Positions 1 to 11,693 of a stretch of 64,000 nucleotides of DNA are shown one piece after another. The position numbers and the translations under genes were made by a program. The notes below the pieces were generated by a model. It searched no databases. It was not told where the DNA came from and saw only the letters and a list, made by a program, of their open reading frames with translations. The first letter of the stretch is position 1, and each line of letters starts with the position of its first letter. The stretch is from Anaeramoeba flamelloides. Taxonomy: Eukaryota; Metamonada; Anaeramoebidae. The stretch lies in the NCBI GenBank assembly GCA_027625915.1, contig JANTQA010000070.1:1617001-1681000 (forward strand), read 5' to 3'.

Positions 1-202
1 CAAAACCACTCTCATTTAAATCATTTTATATCTTCTTACACCTTCCGTTTCTATAATGAATCGTTTATATTAACAATTTAATTGACAAAAAGAAAATAAA
101 CAACCCAAAAAAAGAAAAAGAAAAAAATAAAGTATGTAAACAAAAATGATAAAGTAACAAAGTTCAAAAAAAGTAAAAAAAAATAAAATCGTAAAAATAA
201 AT

Positions 203-3200
203 TTATTTAACTTGAATTGTTTTTTTATCACTAATAAAAAAATATTTTCTTTTTTTCAAACTTGAACAATTAAATCTTAAAGTAAATTCACCAGGTTCAA
301 AAAAGGAAACATATAACGTATGAGAAAAGGAATCATTCATATTTATTGTAATATTTTTTCTAATAGTTTGTCCCATCCAAAAGAGATTTTTAGAAATATA
401 AGGTTCTTTTTGGAAAAATTTTTCAATATTTTTTCTATTTTTTCTTAATTTGGAATTTATGTAATTACTAGAATTAGGCAAATAATCTAGAATTTTCTCT
501 TTTTCAAAAATTTCGATATTAAATTGAACTTTTATTTCTTGCTTTCTAGTATTATTGATGACGAATTCAATAGGCTGTAATTGATTTACATTATAATTTT
601 CTTGTGTTATTAACTGGACACCCACCGTTTTTGGAGTTAAAATGTCAAAATGTTCTCTTTTGATTACTAAATTATGAAGGAATATACCACCCCTTCGATT
701 ATTTTCACTTTCCCAACTCAAGTTTATTCGTTCAATTAGCATCGATTTTAAGGAAACTAACTGAGACAATTTTTTTTCTTGTTCTTCACTTGGTATAGAA
801 TGAATCGTCTGTATAAAATTCTCAATTGTTTCTTCAAGTGGGATTTTTGATGAATATTGTTTTGCTATTAATAAATTTTGAATTGGGAAAATTAATCTTT
901 TTTCGCAATGTTGAAATATTTGATTATTCATTTGGAAATCGATTTTTTTTTGTTTTGTTAAAGATTTATTACTTAATTTTTGGATATTTTTGGAATTTTT
1001 ATTAATTTTATTAATTTCTGAAAAATTATATCCATTAGTTTGATTATTGGTACCATCACGTTCCTTATTATATTCATTATATTCATTCTTTATTAAATTT
1101 GAACTTTTTTCATTATAATTTTCGCTTTTTTTCAAAATTTTTATTTTTAAATGAAATTTCATATTTGTAAAATTTTTTAATTCCAAGACTGAAATAAAAC
1201 TTTTTAATTCATTATTAAAAATATAATTATCTTTTAAAAAAGTTGGATTAGGCTTTATTAATGAAAAATTCATTAAAGATAACCCAGATGTAATATTTAA
1301 ATAATAGGGTATTTTACTAATTCTAAAATAATTTACGTCTTCCATTTCATTTTCATGATCATCTTTATCCTCATTTTGTTGATCATTTTCATTTTCATCA
1401 TCATTTTCATCTTCATTTTTATTTTCATCACCTTCATTTTCATTTTTAACTGTAATTTCCATATTATTCACACCCCCTATTTTATGATTATCATCATCAT
1501 CATCATGATGGTTATTATAGTTTTCAATTTTTTTTTGTAAATTTGACAAAGGTTTGGAATGATTAAAATATTTTATTAATATATCAATTTTTTTTAAATT
1601 TTTCCTAGCACACCATTTTAAAGGAAGAATAAATTTTTGATTTAAATTTAAAGGACAATTCGATTTAATTAATTTTTCATCAAAAGATAATACAGGAGGT
1701 AAATAAAAATCTTGATAAATGGAATTTTCTGTTATTTGCTGCTCTTTATCATATTTAATTTGGTAGCTAATTTCAATTTTGTTAATTGGCTTTGAGCCAA
1801 TATTTTCGAATAATAATGAAGTATTAAAATATTCGCCTTCAAATAAATTTAAATTTGAACTCCCAATCCTAGTGATTTTTAATAAGGGTTTTGATTTGAT
1901 AATTTTAATTTTTTTATTGATCTTAATTGGATGAATAAATTGCAAATTATAAATTTCAATTATACATTCACAAATTTCAAAAACATCACCAATTAATAAA
2001 GAATTGCCTGTTAAAAGACAATTAAATTCTTTTGTCAGTGGAGGTATAGTCAACGAGATTGGGAATGGACGAAATTGTTTGCTATTGGTATTAAAATATA
2101 TTTTATGAATATTGATTTCAAATTCAAATGGATTTGATAATATTATTGATAAATTAATTTTTTCATTTTCTGTATATTCAATAACTTCAATTTCGTTTTT
2201 GTTTTTGTTTTTGTTTTTATTTGCAAACGGACTAAAAATAAAAACGTCGGATTTATTTTGTTGATTTTCATTTTCCCCTGTAATGATTTTATTTAATTTA
2301 ATTTCTTCATTTTTCGTAATTAAGTTATATTCTAATATTGTTGGAAACCCATTTATATTTATCCTTGTCGTTAACGGTAAATAATCGCTTGCCTTTTCTA
2401 TTAAAATAATCAATTTTTTTTGAAAAATTTCCGAAAGAAATGATCGATAGTTTAGAAGCAAATAAATAATATAATGAATCAGTTTTAAATAATCTTCTAA
2501 ATTTGAACTCGCAGTAATCAATTCAAATAAAATTGGTATTTGGATGTTAATCCATTTTTTAGTATTTTTTATTTTATTTGAGAATTCTATTGGATTTGTT
2601 GATTTTGATAATAATGTTTCCATTTCTAATGATGATAATTTTTCAGATGATAATGGGAATTCTAATGAGGTTGATGTTGATGTTGATTGGTTTATAGATG
2701 GTGAAATTTGTTGAATATTAATTTCGTTTAAAATCGGACAACTGAAAAGTATAAAGTCATGTAGCATTTTCCAATTGCCCTTTTCTTTAAATAAATAAGC
2801 TATTTGAGAGAAAAAAAAATTCACTTTTCTTTTAAACCCAATTATTTCATAAAGCGATGCTAAATTTAAATATAACAAAATCATTTCATCAATTTCTAAA
2901 TTTGGAGAATTCGAATAAAGATCATATAAAATTTCAATTCCAATTTTTCTATTTCCAATTTGTTTTGTTTCTAATAGAAATCTTGAAAATTTTAATGCGG
3001 CTTCAATTTTTAATATTTCAATTTTTTTTTTTTTATAAATCAAAAGTATTTCTCGATAGGAATCAATCACATTTTGATTTAATTTTTCCTATTTGTATTA
3101 ATAAAAAACAAAGTTAATAAAAATTTTATAATAAATATGATTTTATATAGAAACCCCATTTCAAAAATTTGGAAACACACAAAATCAAAAATAGGTAAAA

Positions 3201-6200
3201 AAAACCCTCAATTTATTATATTTTTCCAAACCTAATCTAAAACCACATTTAAGTAGCCTAGTATTAATGTTTTTATAAGTAATCATGTCCATCCAAATAA
3301 AAGAAAAAAATATCAAACAAAAAAAAAAAAAAAATTATTGTGTCCAAAATAATGAAACGAGCCTTACAAAAAATTGTATTTTTAAATTTGTTGAAATTTC
3401 ACCAACAATTGTTGATCGATCAAATGATAAGGTACCATCAACTAATTGCATCTGATTTTTCTATTTAACAAAATTTAACATTAACATTCTACCAATCATT
3501 GAAAAAAATTTACCGATCAAACGAAACAGATTATCTTAACTGGAAAAAAGGAAATGAAAGCAAAATACAAAAGTAAAAAAAAGAAAATTGTTTGAAAAAT
3601 CAAAATTATTTCCAAATTGAATCTTAAATATAGTATTGTTATTCTTTCAGTTGTTTAAACTGCTGATGATATTTTTTGTAGACATTTGTAGATTTTTTCA
3701 GGGCTGGTAATTGTACTTTAAAACACACAAACTTATCCTTCAATTCCCACCAAGTCTATTTATTTTTTGAGAAAATTAATGCAAAATTAAAAATAATATA
3801 CATTTGTGAAGCAAATGTCAGCCTTTTTAAATCAAGACTAAAAATAAGTGATAATAAATAATGTGTCCCGCTTCGCCCAAACAATATTTATGATTTTTAA
3901 GCTGATTGTGAAAAAAAAAATTGTCTACAAATGTTGAGAATCTACAAATATCTACATTTTACAAAAATCCCCGTTTAAACTGTGTCCAACTTTTTGGAAT
4001 TTAGTTTATCAGAGATTGAAAAGTTATACTTTTTCAAAAAATTTCATTAAAATAAAAATTTAATGTTATTAAATTAGATTTGAACAACGCCTTCATATCT
4101 CAGAGTATTGATTAAAGATAAAATGATTACTTATTATTATTATTCATAATATAATTTATAATAAATTTCACCCGTTTTATTCAATATAATTTTTATTCAT
4201 AAAAATATCTTAAAATTAATTTGTAAAATGATAAATTCATTAAAGAAAACATTTCACATTCAAAAAAATTATCTTTTGATTTATCTTAATTGATCACTTT
4301 CTTTTCATAAAAAAAATTTAAAAAAGAGAAAATGAAAAAAGAGAGTTAAATAAAAAAAAAATAATTAGAAGCAGATTCTGAAAAAAGATTTTTTTATTTA
4401 AAAGTTAGTAATTTTCGATGATGATACATCAAATAATTGTCAAGAATACAAATTATAATTGACTATATTTAACTGAAAAGGTATTAATTTGAACTGTTTA
4501 ATGAATATTCTTCGAAATAACACAAACTCAGTTTTCGAACTAGAATTCATTTTCTCTATGTTCATTCATTTTTTCAATTTTGTTTTGTTTTTATAATTTG
4601 TAACAATTTATCTTTTTTTTTTTTTTATTATTTAAGAAATTAAATATTACTCAATATGTGTCAAAAATGAAAGTATGTCGATATTGAAGGATAGTTAGAT
4701 TATTGTTTGATGGTTAAAATACCAGCACAAATTCAATTTGTAATATAATTAAAAAGTTGAGACCATCAATTAAAAAAAATTGATCTCGTATTAGTAGATA
4801 GCATTTATAGAATTTTAAGAAAATAATACTCATTTCAGGATAAATTTAAAGTACGAACTATTAATTTTCAGACTTGAAAGTTGAAAAGCATCTTTATTAA
4901 CTTTGTCTTGAAATGGAAGTTCTTTGTTGCTAAAAAATTCAATTTTTTTTGAAAATAAAATAAATATATAATTAAATCAGAGATTATTTTATACATATTA
5001 TTTTCACCCATTGGGAATATATTGATGAATACAACTAGTTTCATATAAAAGAAACTCAAGTGACCAATCTTTAAGTTTTTATATTAATAATAAATATTCA
5101 GTAAATCTTAAAATTAAAAAATGGAAAAAATAGTTACAGCCATTTTTAAAAAGGTAAGTACTTTTTTTTTTTTTTTAATTGAATTGACAGAATTAAAACT
5201 TTTTTAAAATTTTCTGTTTTAATAAAGTGATGAATTTTTTTTAAAAAAGTGATCTTCTTCCCACTCCAACTACTACCTCCTATTTAAGGGTTTGGTCCCT
5301 CACTTTCTTAAAATAGAAAACTTCCATAATAATTTTTATTCCGAAAAAAAAATCACTTTTGATAAATGAGAAAACTCTTAAGAAAGTTTGAAAATAGAAT
5401 AAAGTACCCTTACTTTATTAAAATAGAAAATTTTAAAAAAGTTTTAATTCTGTCAATTCAATAAAAAAAAAAAAAAAGTACTTACCTTTTTAAAATTGAT
5501 GTACTTATTGAGGTTCTAAAAATTAATTATTAAATTATGGAATACTATTTATTTTTGGTTTTCAATCTTTAGATTTGGAAAAGTAATTTAAAAAAAAATA
5601 TTGCAAATATTGACAATTTTTAATAGTGATCTGCTAGTAACAAAATCCAATAATTTCTTATCCATAATATTTATAAACAAATTTTTAGAGGCATTTGAAC
5701 ATGAGAGCACTCTTATCATTTAATACCAATTACCCCATACTTTGATTATAGATATATCTATGGTAATTCTAATAACTTAAAATCCACAAAATTGTTTTCT
5801 CAATAAATTTTGAAAAATCTGAAAATAACTTTAAAAAGAATATATGATTATGGCCCACTGTCCATGATAGAATTAAAAATAAAAATAAAAATAAAAAAAA
5901 AGGGAAAAAGAGAAGACACGAGGAGAAGAGAAAAGAAAATTTGTATTACTTTTGAACGGTATTTGTTTTGCAAAATGTTTAAACAAACTATACTTTCTTT
6001 TGAAGAAGCATTCCATATAGAATCTGAGCTGCTATTTGTCGTGGTTATTACTTTATTATAATGAGTTCTAGCATCTTCTAAAAGTCCTGTAAGTAAGCAA
6101 TGGTCTGCCACCCATTTATAATATTGTGCTTGAGATTTATTTGAATTTTTTTGTTCTTCATTTGAGAATTTTTGCTTGAAAGGAACTTTTAATGATTTCC

Positions 6201-7282
6201 AATTATTTTGTGGTGTTGCAATTATCTGTGCCATATTTTCTACAACAGCTGAAACAATTTGTTTAATCGCTAGTTCAATTTTTTGATCATCATCGGTAAT
6301 GGGTATAAAAATCGATGGTTTCTGCTCCTTTTTATTCTTGGTTTCTTTTTGTTCTTTGTTTTCTTTGTTTTGATTCTCATCTTCTTTATTTTGGATTTTG
6401 AAACATCGCACAATTGGCTGATAAATGCCACCCTTATTGTTCCCGTCCCTCTTATGCTTTTTCTTTTTTTTCTTATTATTTGAGATCAAATTTGTTAAAT
6501 CTTTTCTAATTTTCTTTTGTTTGATGTCTATTGTAGAATTGGCTATCCCAACAAGAGCCCATATTTTTTTGTGTGGTTGAAATTCTTCCCATTCACTCTT
6601 AATTGCTTTGTCTTTTGAATATTGAATTTTGATAAACCCCCGTTCCCATCCTTGTTTAATATTTGGATTATTTGCTTTAAATAATAAATTGTTTGTATGT
6701 AATTAAATAGTTTTAGAAGGGAAAAAGTGAAACAATTAATTTACAAGAAGAAAGTTTTTTGGTTTTAAGAACACTTCTTGAAAACTGTTTTTTATATTAC
6801 TTTGTGGGAGGATAAGGTTTTTTTTTTTTTCTAAGGTTTTTGTTTTTATTAAATCAAAGATTTCATGGTTAATTTACAAGACAATTGTTTTGGTTTTGTA
6901 GATTTAATTTTACAATTATAAGAATAAAGTTTTAAAATAATTCAGGCCGGTTGTCCAAAATAAAATGTAAAGAGAAAAAAAAAGCTAAAAAGTAAAAAAT
7001 GAAGTTTTTTTTTGTTTTTTTTCTTTTTCATTGTAAATGGATGTTAATATCTTTAAGAATGTTTCAAAAAAGAAATTCCAAACATTTTTCTTCAAAACCC
7101 CTACACTTTTTCAGTAAAAGTTGGTTGTGGCTTATGTGTTGTATTTGTTTTAATTTGTTGAAAAAATGTTCAAATGACTTGATCGAAATTGATCCAACAG
7201 GAACGACACTTATTTTTAAAAAACTTGGTTCTGTTATTCTTTGGTAAGGATCAAAAACCGATGTGTACCTTGAGAAGTTCAT
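203..7282 (-). CDS. TRAPPC9: TRAPPC9/Trs120-like subunit of the TRAPPII complex
   Basis: Three exons on the minus strand: 7282-7105, 6674-5950 and 3088-203 (stop at 203-205). They sum to 3,789 nt, or 1,262 aa. Exon 1 starts with MNFSRY and carries LKISVVPVGSIS, matching the start of TRAPPC9. Exon 2 carries WEEFQPHKKIWALVGIA, which aligns with WGDFQTHRKVVGLITI of the human protein, and ADHCLLTGLLEDARTHYN, which aligns with the conserved GDLCLQAGMLQDSLVHYH. Exon 3 has LEIDEMILLYLNLASLYEII, then the NPFEFEI segment and C-terminal beta-rich domains. The family is a scaffold of the TRAPPII tethering complex, which acts with Rab11-type GTPases at the trans-Golgi. Intron 2 opens GTAATA, ends AATAG and is 2,861 nt, full of repeats. 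Intron 1 is about 430 nt; its donor could be at 7106 or 7104. An acidic N/D/E-rich insertion is encoded around 1350-1530. Family identity is confident; the exact intron 1 donor is less sure. Confidence 0.9.
3149..4009 (+). mobile_element. Repeat A, copy 1 (Tc1/mariner-like ends), interrupted
   Basis: The left end reads TAGAAACCCCATTTCAAAAA and the right end, reverse-complemented, begins TAAACTAAATTCCAAAAAGT: an imperfect terminal inverted repeat. The interior (for example TTGTTGATCGATCAAATGAT) is shared with copy 2 at 14502-15048 and a reversed copy at about 22200-23215. There is no transposase frame. The copy is split by a 310-bp insert at 3663-3972. Confidence 0.75.
3663..3972. mobile_element. 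Nested MITE inside repeat A copy 1
   Basis: A 310-bp block absent from repeat A copy 2. It is flanked by GTTTAAACTG at 3653-3662 and again at 3973-3982, a likely 10-bp target duplication; A copy 2 has a single GTTTAAACAG at this place. Its ends carry related inverted motifs (TTTGTAGACATTTGTAGATT near the left, GTAGATATTTGTAGATTCTC when the right end is reversed). A 9-11 bp duplication would fit a Mutator-like MITE; that class assignment is inference. Confidence 0.65.
4080..5110. repeat. Diffuse repeat J, copy 1
   Basis: Part of this stretch (around 4860-5060, with ATATTGATGAATACAAC followed by AAAGAAACTC) resembles 8690-8960 (ATATTGATGAATATAACC, then AAAGAAACTA). The similarity is patchy and ends could not be fixed. 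It could be a decayed dispersed repeat or an old duplicated segment. Confidence 0.35.
5148..5491. mobile_element. MITE C with ~80-bp terminal inverted repeats
   Basis: The left end AAGGTAAGTACTTTTTT and about 80 following bases (ATTGAATTGACAGAATTAAA and onward) are repeated almost exactly in reverse complement at the right end, finishing AAGTACTTACCTTTTT. The whole element is about 345 bp with no coding frame. Because the ends carry GGTAAGT it presents a near-ideal splice-donor sequence on both strands while sitting in an intron. Confidence 0.8.
5508..5790. repeat. Dispersed repeat N, copy 1
   Basis: GAGGTTCTAAAAATTAATTA and the following ~270 bases recur at 23893-24165, including TTAGATTTGGAAAAG and CCAATTAC near the end. 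Both copies are in the same orientation. No terminal inverted repeat or coding frame was seen. It directly follows MITE C here. Confidence 0.6.
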
Positions 7283-7511
7283 AATTCATTCAAAAAAAAA
7301 GAAAGAAATTTTTTGAAACAAAGAAAAAAATGATAATCCTCCAAAATTTATGAGACAAAAAACAGGAAAAAAAAGTCAACAAAAGATTATTCTTAAGAGT
7401 AAGTGATCCATGGAGTTGTTTCTTGTCTTTTCAATTGTATTTTCAAGTTTTTATAAAAAATCTCATTCTTTTGAAAAATAATACATTAGAAATTTTTGAA
7501 AAAAATTATAT

Positions 7512-7689
7512 TTAAGGGACTAGTCTTCACTATTTTTATTTGGTCAATCTCTATTTAAGGATTCCTTATCTCGAAATATCTTTAATATTGAAAATTAGCA
7601 GGGTTTTTCAAATCTCTGTAATTGTCAAAAAATTCTCTCAATCTCAATTGAATTAAGGTAAAAAAATCTGAGAGAGATTGGTCCATTAA
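7512..7689. mobile_element. Repeat F, copy 1 (TTAA-flanked MITE)
   Basis: Begins TTAAGGGACTAGTCTTC and ends GAGATTGGTCCATTAA, so the ends form inverted repeats bounded by TTAA. Related copies lie at 36430-36622 (reversed) and 45027-45212. A TTAA target suggests a piggyBac-type origin, by inference. Its right TTAA (7686-7689) is also the left boundary of element E. Confidence 0.65.
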
Positions 7690-8438
7690 GGTTTACAATC
7701 CCTGAAATCTGAAAAAAGATTATCTTGTGTAGGGCCTACAGTCAGTTTCACTTTTAAGGCACAAACTTTCAACGAAATTTAAGGCACAAAAAAATCTCAA
7801 ATTAAAGCACATTTTTTGGAAATTGTTTTTTTTACAATTTATTTTACTAGAATTTGAATTTTGTGCCTTAATTTGAGATTTTTTTTGTGCCTTAAATTTC
7901 GTAGAAAGTTTGTGTCTTAAAAGTGAAACTGACTGTATTGAATTGTTAATTTTGTTCTTAGCTGATCGATCTTGTGCTTGGTATGAGTTTTAATAGTGGT
8001 TCTAAATAGTAATTTTTGACAATTTATTTTTTTTCTTTTCCGAAAACTGAATTGAAGAGTGTGAGATTAATTAATTGGAACTTAAGTTATAAAAAAATGT
8101 TGTTTGTGGGTTTTTGATTGAAATTTTTAATTAGGTTTGGTTTTATTTGGTGCTTTTAAATAGAATTTTTTTTCATTTGTTTAATTGACAAAAAAGTAAA
8201 TGAAAATTTTCTAAAACTCAAAAATCAAAATTTATTCTTGAAAACCTACCAATCTATTAATCTTACACTCTTCAATTCAGTTTTCGGAAAAGAAAAAAAA
8301 TAAATTGTCAAAAATTACTATTTAGAACCACTATTAAAACTCATACCAAGCACAAGATCGATCAGCTAAGAACCAAATTAACAATTCACTACACCCTACA
8401 CAAGATAATCTTTTTTCAGATTTCAGGGATTGTAAACC
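7690..8438. mobile_element. Element E, long-TIR element flanked by TTAA (piggyBac-like MITE)
   Basis: The left arm begins GGTTTACAATCCCTGAAATC and the right arm ends with its reverse complement; TTAA lies directly outside both ends (7686-7689 and 8439-8442). Arms of about 180 bp are nearly identical (shared GATCGATCTTGTGCTTGG and CCGAAAACTGAATTGAAGAG). The left arm is interrupted by element D copy 1 at a TA. There is no transposase frame, so it is non-autonomous. A lone related end sits at about 35850-35917. Confidence 0.75.
7739..7935. mobile_element. Foldback MITE D, copy 1
   Basis: A 197-bp element with CAGTCAGTTTCACTTTTAAG at one end and the reverse complement at the other, flanked by TA on both sides. 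About 80 bp of each half pair with the other half (GGCACAAACTTTCAACGAAA and its partner). Copies 2 and 3 are 16454-16649 and 60570-60765, each about 196 bp. TA duplication and CAGT-type ends are typical of Tc1/mariner-related MITEs. It is inserted in the left arm of element E. Confidence 0.85.
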
Positions 8439-8442
8439 TTAA

Positions 8443-10275
8443 GGTATAAGCGAAAAATAAAATTAAGAGTTCATCCAAGTAATTGTGTGAAAATTTATTA
8501 ATAAATTAATAGAGAATTTTTTCTAATATGGTTTTCCGATTAAAGGGTTATTTTTAATACAGATAAGTATAAAATTTAATTATGTTGATATTTAATGTAA
8601 ATCATATCAATGCTATATAATCCAAATGCAGTAAATATTTTGATTTGCAAAAGAATACCTATTTTTTGATTTCATAAATTAAATATGAACCTGGTATTAG
8701 TAAAAAATACCAGAATTTTTAGGAAAAAATCTATATTTTGAAACAAATTTAAAGGATGAGTATCCAATATATATTCTTGAAAGTGAAAAAATATCTTGAT
8801 CAAATATGTCTTTAAATTCTTTGTTAAAAAACTCAAAGTTTTTTGAAAATTAATTTAATAATTCACTCAAATATAAATTTTCTAAAATTATTTTTGTAAT
8901 TAGGCATATATTGATGAATATAACCATCTTTATCATAAAGAAACTAAAAAAAAACAAATATTATGGTTTTTATTTTTATCATTATTGAGGAAAACTTGAA
9001 AATTTGATAATCTAAAAAATAGTTACTAAAGGGGATTTTAAATATTAATTAGTAGATACTGAAATGCAATTTTTTTCGTTTCGATCAATCCATTTGTTAA
9101 CCAATTCAATATATATATATAAATAAATATTGATCTGATCCTTTCTTGGATCACGGATCCTTTTGGTTGTTTTTTAAAATTACATTTTTTCAAAGATAAA
9201 TTTTTATATCAAATCAAAGTATTTTCTTTTTTTAAAAAGATCATTAAATTAGCAAAAAAAAACATAAACTATTATATTTAGTTTAATTATTTATAGTAGT
9301 ATTTTGGTATTTAACATGATTGTTATAAAACTTTCAATTTATTATAAAAGATTGGTAGTTAGAAGGATTTTTGTGATATTATAAATTATCTTGATACTCT
9401 GGGAAATCTAGATTTTTCTTTATTAATACTCTTGTATTGTTTAAATTTTCGAGTAATTTGAACAAACATATTATAAAAACCTCTATTCCTAATCACAATT
9501 ATTAATAATCTTTTCCACTAGGAGTTTCCCTTTTTAAACCATCCATCTTCTTTCAATAATGATGATTTAATCAATTATTTAATGTATAAAAACAAATTAA
9601 CAAAAGTCAATAATAAAATAGAACGAAAAAAAAAAAATTCATAATTTCAAAATAAGAATTTGAATTGTTATTTTAAAAGTTCAAAAAAATCTTCAAGATA
9701 AATTTAGAACGAAAAGAAAGCCTAAAATTAAAATATCGTTTTAAAAATGTTAAAATATTGTGTTTATTTGAAAAATTTATTGAAATTATCATAAAATTGA
9801 AAGGAAAAAGAAAAAATTAAGTAAGTATGTACATGGTCATGGTTATTTCATAAAAAAATGCTGTTTAAATATGATAAAAAAACATTTTTAATTTAAACAA
9901 AAGTATTATTTTGTATATAAACCATTGGTGTATTTAATAACGTACATTTATTGTATTTTTTTTTGTTAATTGAAAAAGTCTTAATGAAGTTGAAGAGGTA
10001 TCCTTTAGTTCGATTTTTTAAATTTTTTGGTTGAAATTTTCATAAACAACATGCAAATTCATATTTTTCATTGTTTTTTTTCTGAATTATTCATTATTTT
10101 CTTTTAAAAAATTGACAGTTAAAACAAATTACTTTTCAAAAGAGATTATTTTGTCCTTAAGAGTTAAACTCTAATGAAATTATGGAGTTGTGATTTTGGT
10201 GTTCATTTTTTCAAGAATATGGTTTATATAGAATTTGCACCATCTTGCCAAAATAGCCAGAATTAAAAATCTTAG
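8443..10275. other. Intergenic, AT-rich
   Basis: Contains J-like sequence around 8690-8960 (ATATTGATGAATATAACC), a short TATATATA tract near 9110 and homopolymer runs. No gene, RNA gene or complete mobile element was recognised. Confidence 0.5.
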
Positions 10276-10525
10276 TTTATGTTATTTTCCAATTAATAAA
10301 TGGAAATTTTTATTTCCATTTCCAAAATATTATTAATTATTACTGCTATAATCAAATTAACAGAGGAAAAATTTTATCTTCAAGTTAAATCAGGAAGTTT
10401 AATTCATTGTATAAAAATATTGTTTCTAATCAATGTTGTAAAGATCGTTGGTTAACTTTAACTAAAAAACAAGAAAAATATTTTGGTATGTGAACTAAAA
10501 ATTTTCATTTTTTAATTGGATAATA
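10276..10525 (+). repeat. Dispersed repeat M, copy 1
   Basis: CCAATTAATAAATGGAAATT and the following ~190 bases recur in inverted orientation at 28110-28365 (conserved CTGCTATAATCAAATTAACA and TTGTAAAGATCGTTGG). Only short open stretches occur, so any coding past is uncertain. No terminal inverted repeats were found. Confidence 0.55.
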
Positions 10526-11693
10526 ATAGTAAAAGAAAAATTTACAAATGTTCGTCAAACTCTTTTTTCGCTAATCAATAAAGATATCTGAAATAGAAAT
10601 TCCAAAGTACTAAAACTGAAAAATACCCATTCCAAAAACTTAAAGTCAATTCCACAATGAATAAAATAAAACTTTGAAAAAAAAAAACAATCCGAAAAAG
10701 CACACCCTTATTAAAGTTATAAATCCAAGTTAATATTTGTGAAATTTAAATTCTAAAAATTTTGGTTTTACCGTTTTTTTTGAATTTTATTTTAATTCTA
10801 ATAATCAACCTTAACTTTTTGCAGTTGATTTTTTGTTTTGAAAAGAATAAAAAAAGAATTAAAAAAATATTTGAAAATGAAGAGTTTTCTTCCCATTTTA
10901 ATCTCAAATTGATTCGACAATTTTTTTGCTTTTAACAATTTATATCGGAAATTAAAATGATCATTTTGACAGAATAAATTTTCAAAGGAATTATTCAATT
11001 AAAAGAAAATTATTCTTTTACAACCAATTTAGCATTTTGTATGTTACTAAGATAAATGCTATTGATAGAATTATGCAAAAAATACCAACTTCATATTCTT
11101 TTTTTGAAAAAGATTGTAACAATCAATTGTGAATATAGTTACAATTTAAAAACAAAACCCAAACAAAACATATCTTGTTTCAAGAATAAATATACATTTT
11201 TGAATATTACCTCAGTTTAACAAGAACTGTAAGTTGAATAAAAACTCTATCTATCAATATAGAAGACAAAATGAATAAAATATAGTAAACTCATAAAATC
11301 GTTAGAAATCCAATTAAAGTGAAAAAAAAAGAAAAGATCATAAGTCTTAATGACACTTTTTCTTTTCTATCCTTTGCTTATCGTTTAATGTTCTTTAAAT
11401 ACCAAATAAATGGCTTTTGTAAAATCATCAAAAAAGTATTTTTTGTAAAATTTAAAAAATGTTCTTTTGGATTTGTGAAATCAAAACTAAATCAACAACA
11501 CTAGGGTTAGAAATAAAATCAAACCACAAAACAGAAATAAGCTTTTTCAACTTGTTTTAGTTGTTAAAATTTCATTTTTTCAAATAAGCTTTCTAAAACT
11601 ATTATTTACTTTTTTCATTGATCAAAACCAAAAAAAACATTAACGATTTCAATCTTTTTCCCCAATCAACTATAATTTCAACAACAGCAAGAA
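10526..11693. other. Upstream region of the ABCG gene
   Basis: AT-rich sequence with no supported gene. The 60 bases before the ATG at 11694 are A/C-rich (CAACTATAATTTCAACAACA), like many protist 5' leaders. No promoter motif can be named. Confidence 0.4.

Larger units (their letters stand above)
3089..5949 (-). other. Intron 2 of the TRAPPC9-like gene, filled with repeats
   Basis: On the gene strand this 2.86-kb intron starts GTAATACA after the codons for SK and ends AATACAAATAG before the codons for EKLNQN. It holds, in plus-strand order, repeat A copy 1 with a nested insert (3149-4009), a weakly conserved J-like stretch (4080-5110), MITE C (5148-5491) and repeat N copy 1 (5508-5790). No coding exon was seen inside it. 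Confidence 0.8.

Noticed and set aside
1355-1540. Plus-strand frame rich in I/F opposite the TRAPPC9 exon
   Set aside because: It is the antisense of the D/E/N-rich insertion of TRAPPC9 and has the expected hydrophobic shadow composition.
3070-3072. GTG as the start of the large TRAPPC9 exon
   Set aside because: In-frame sequence continues upstream to a TAG that ends a plausible intron acceptor, and family alignment requires the upstream exons.
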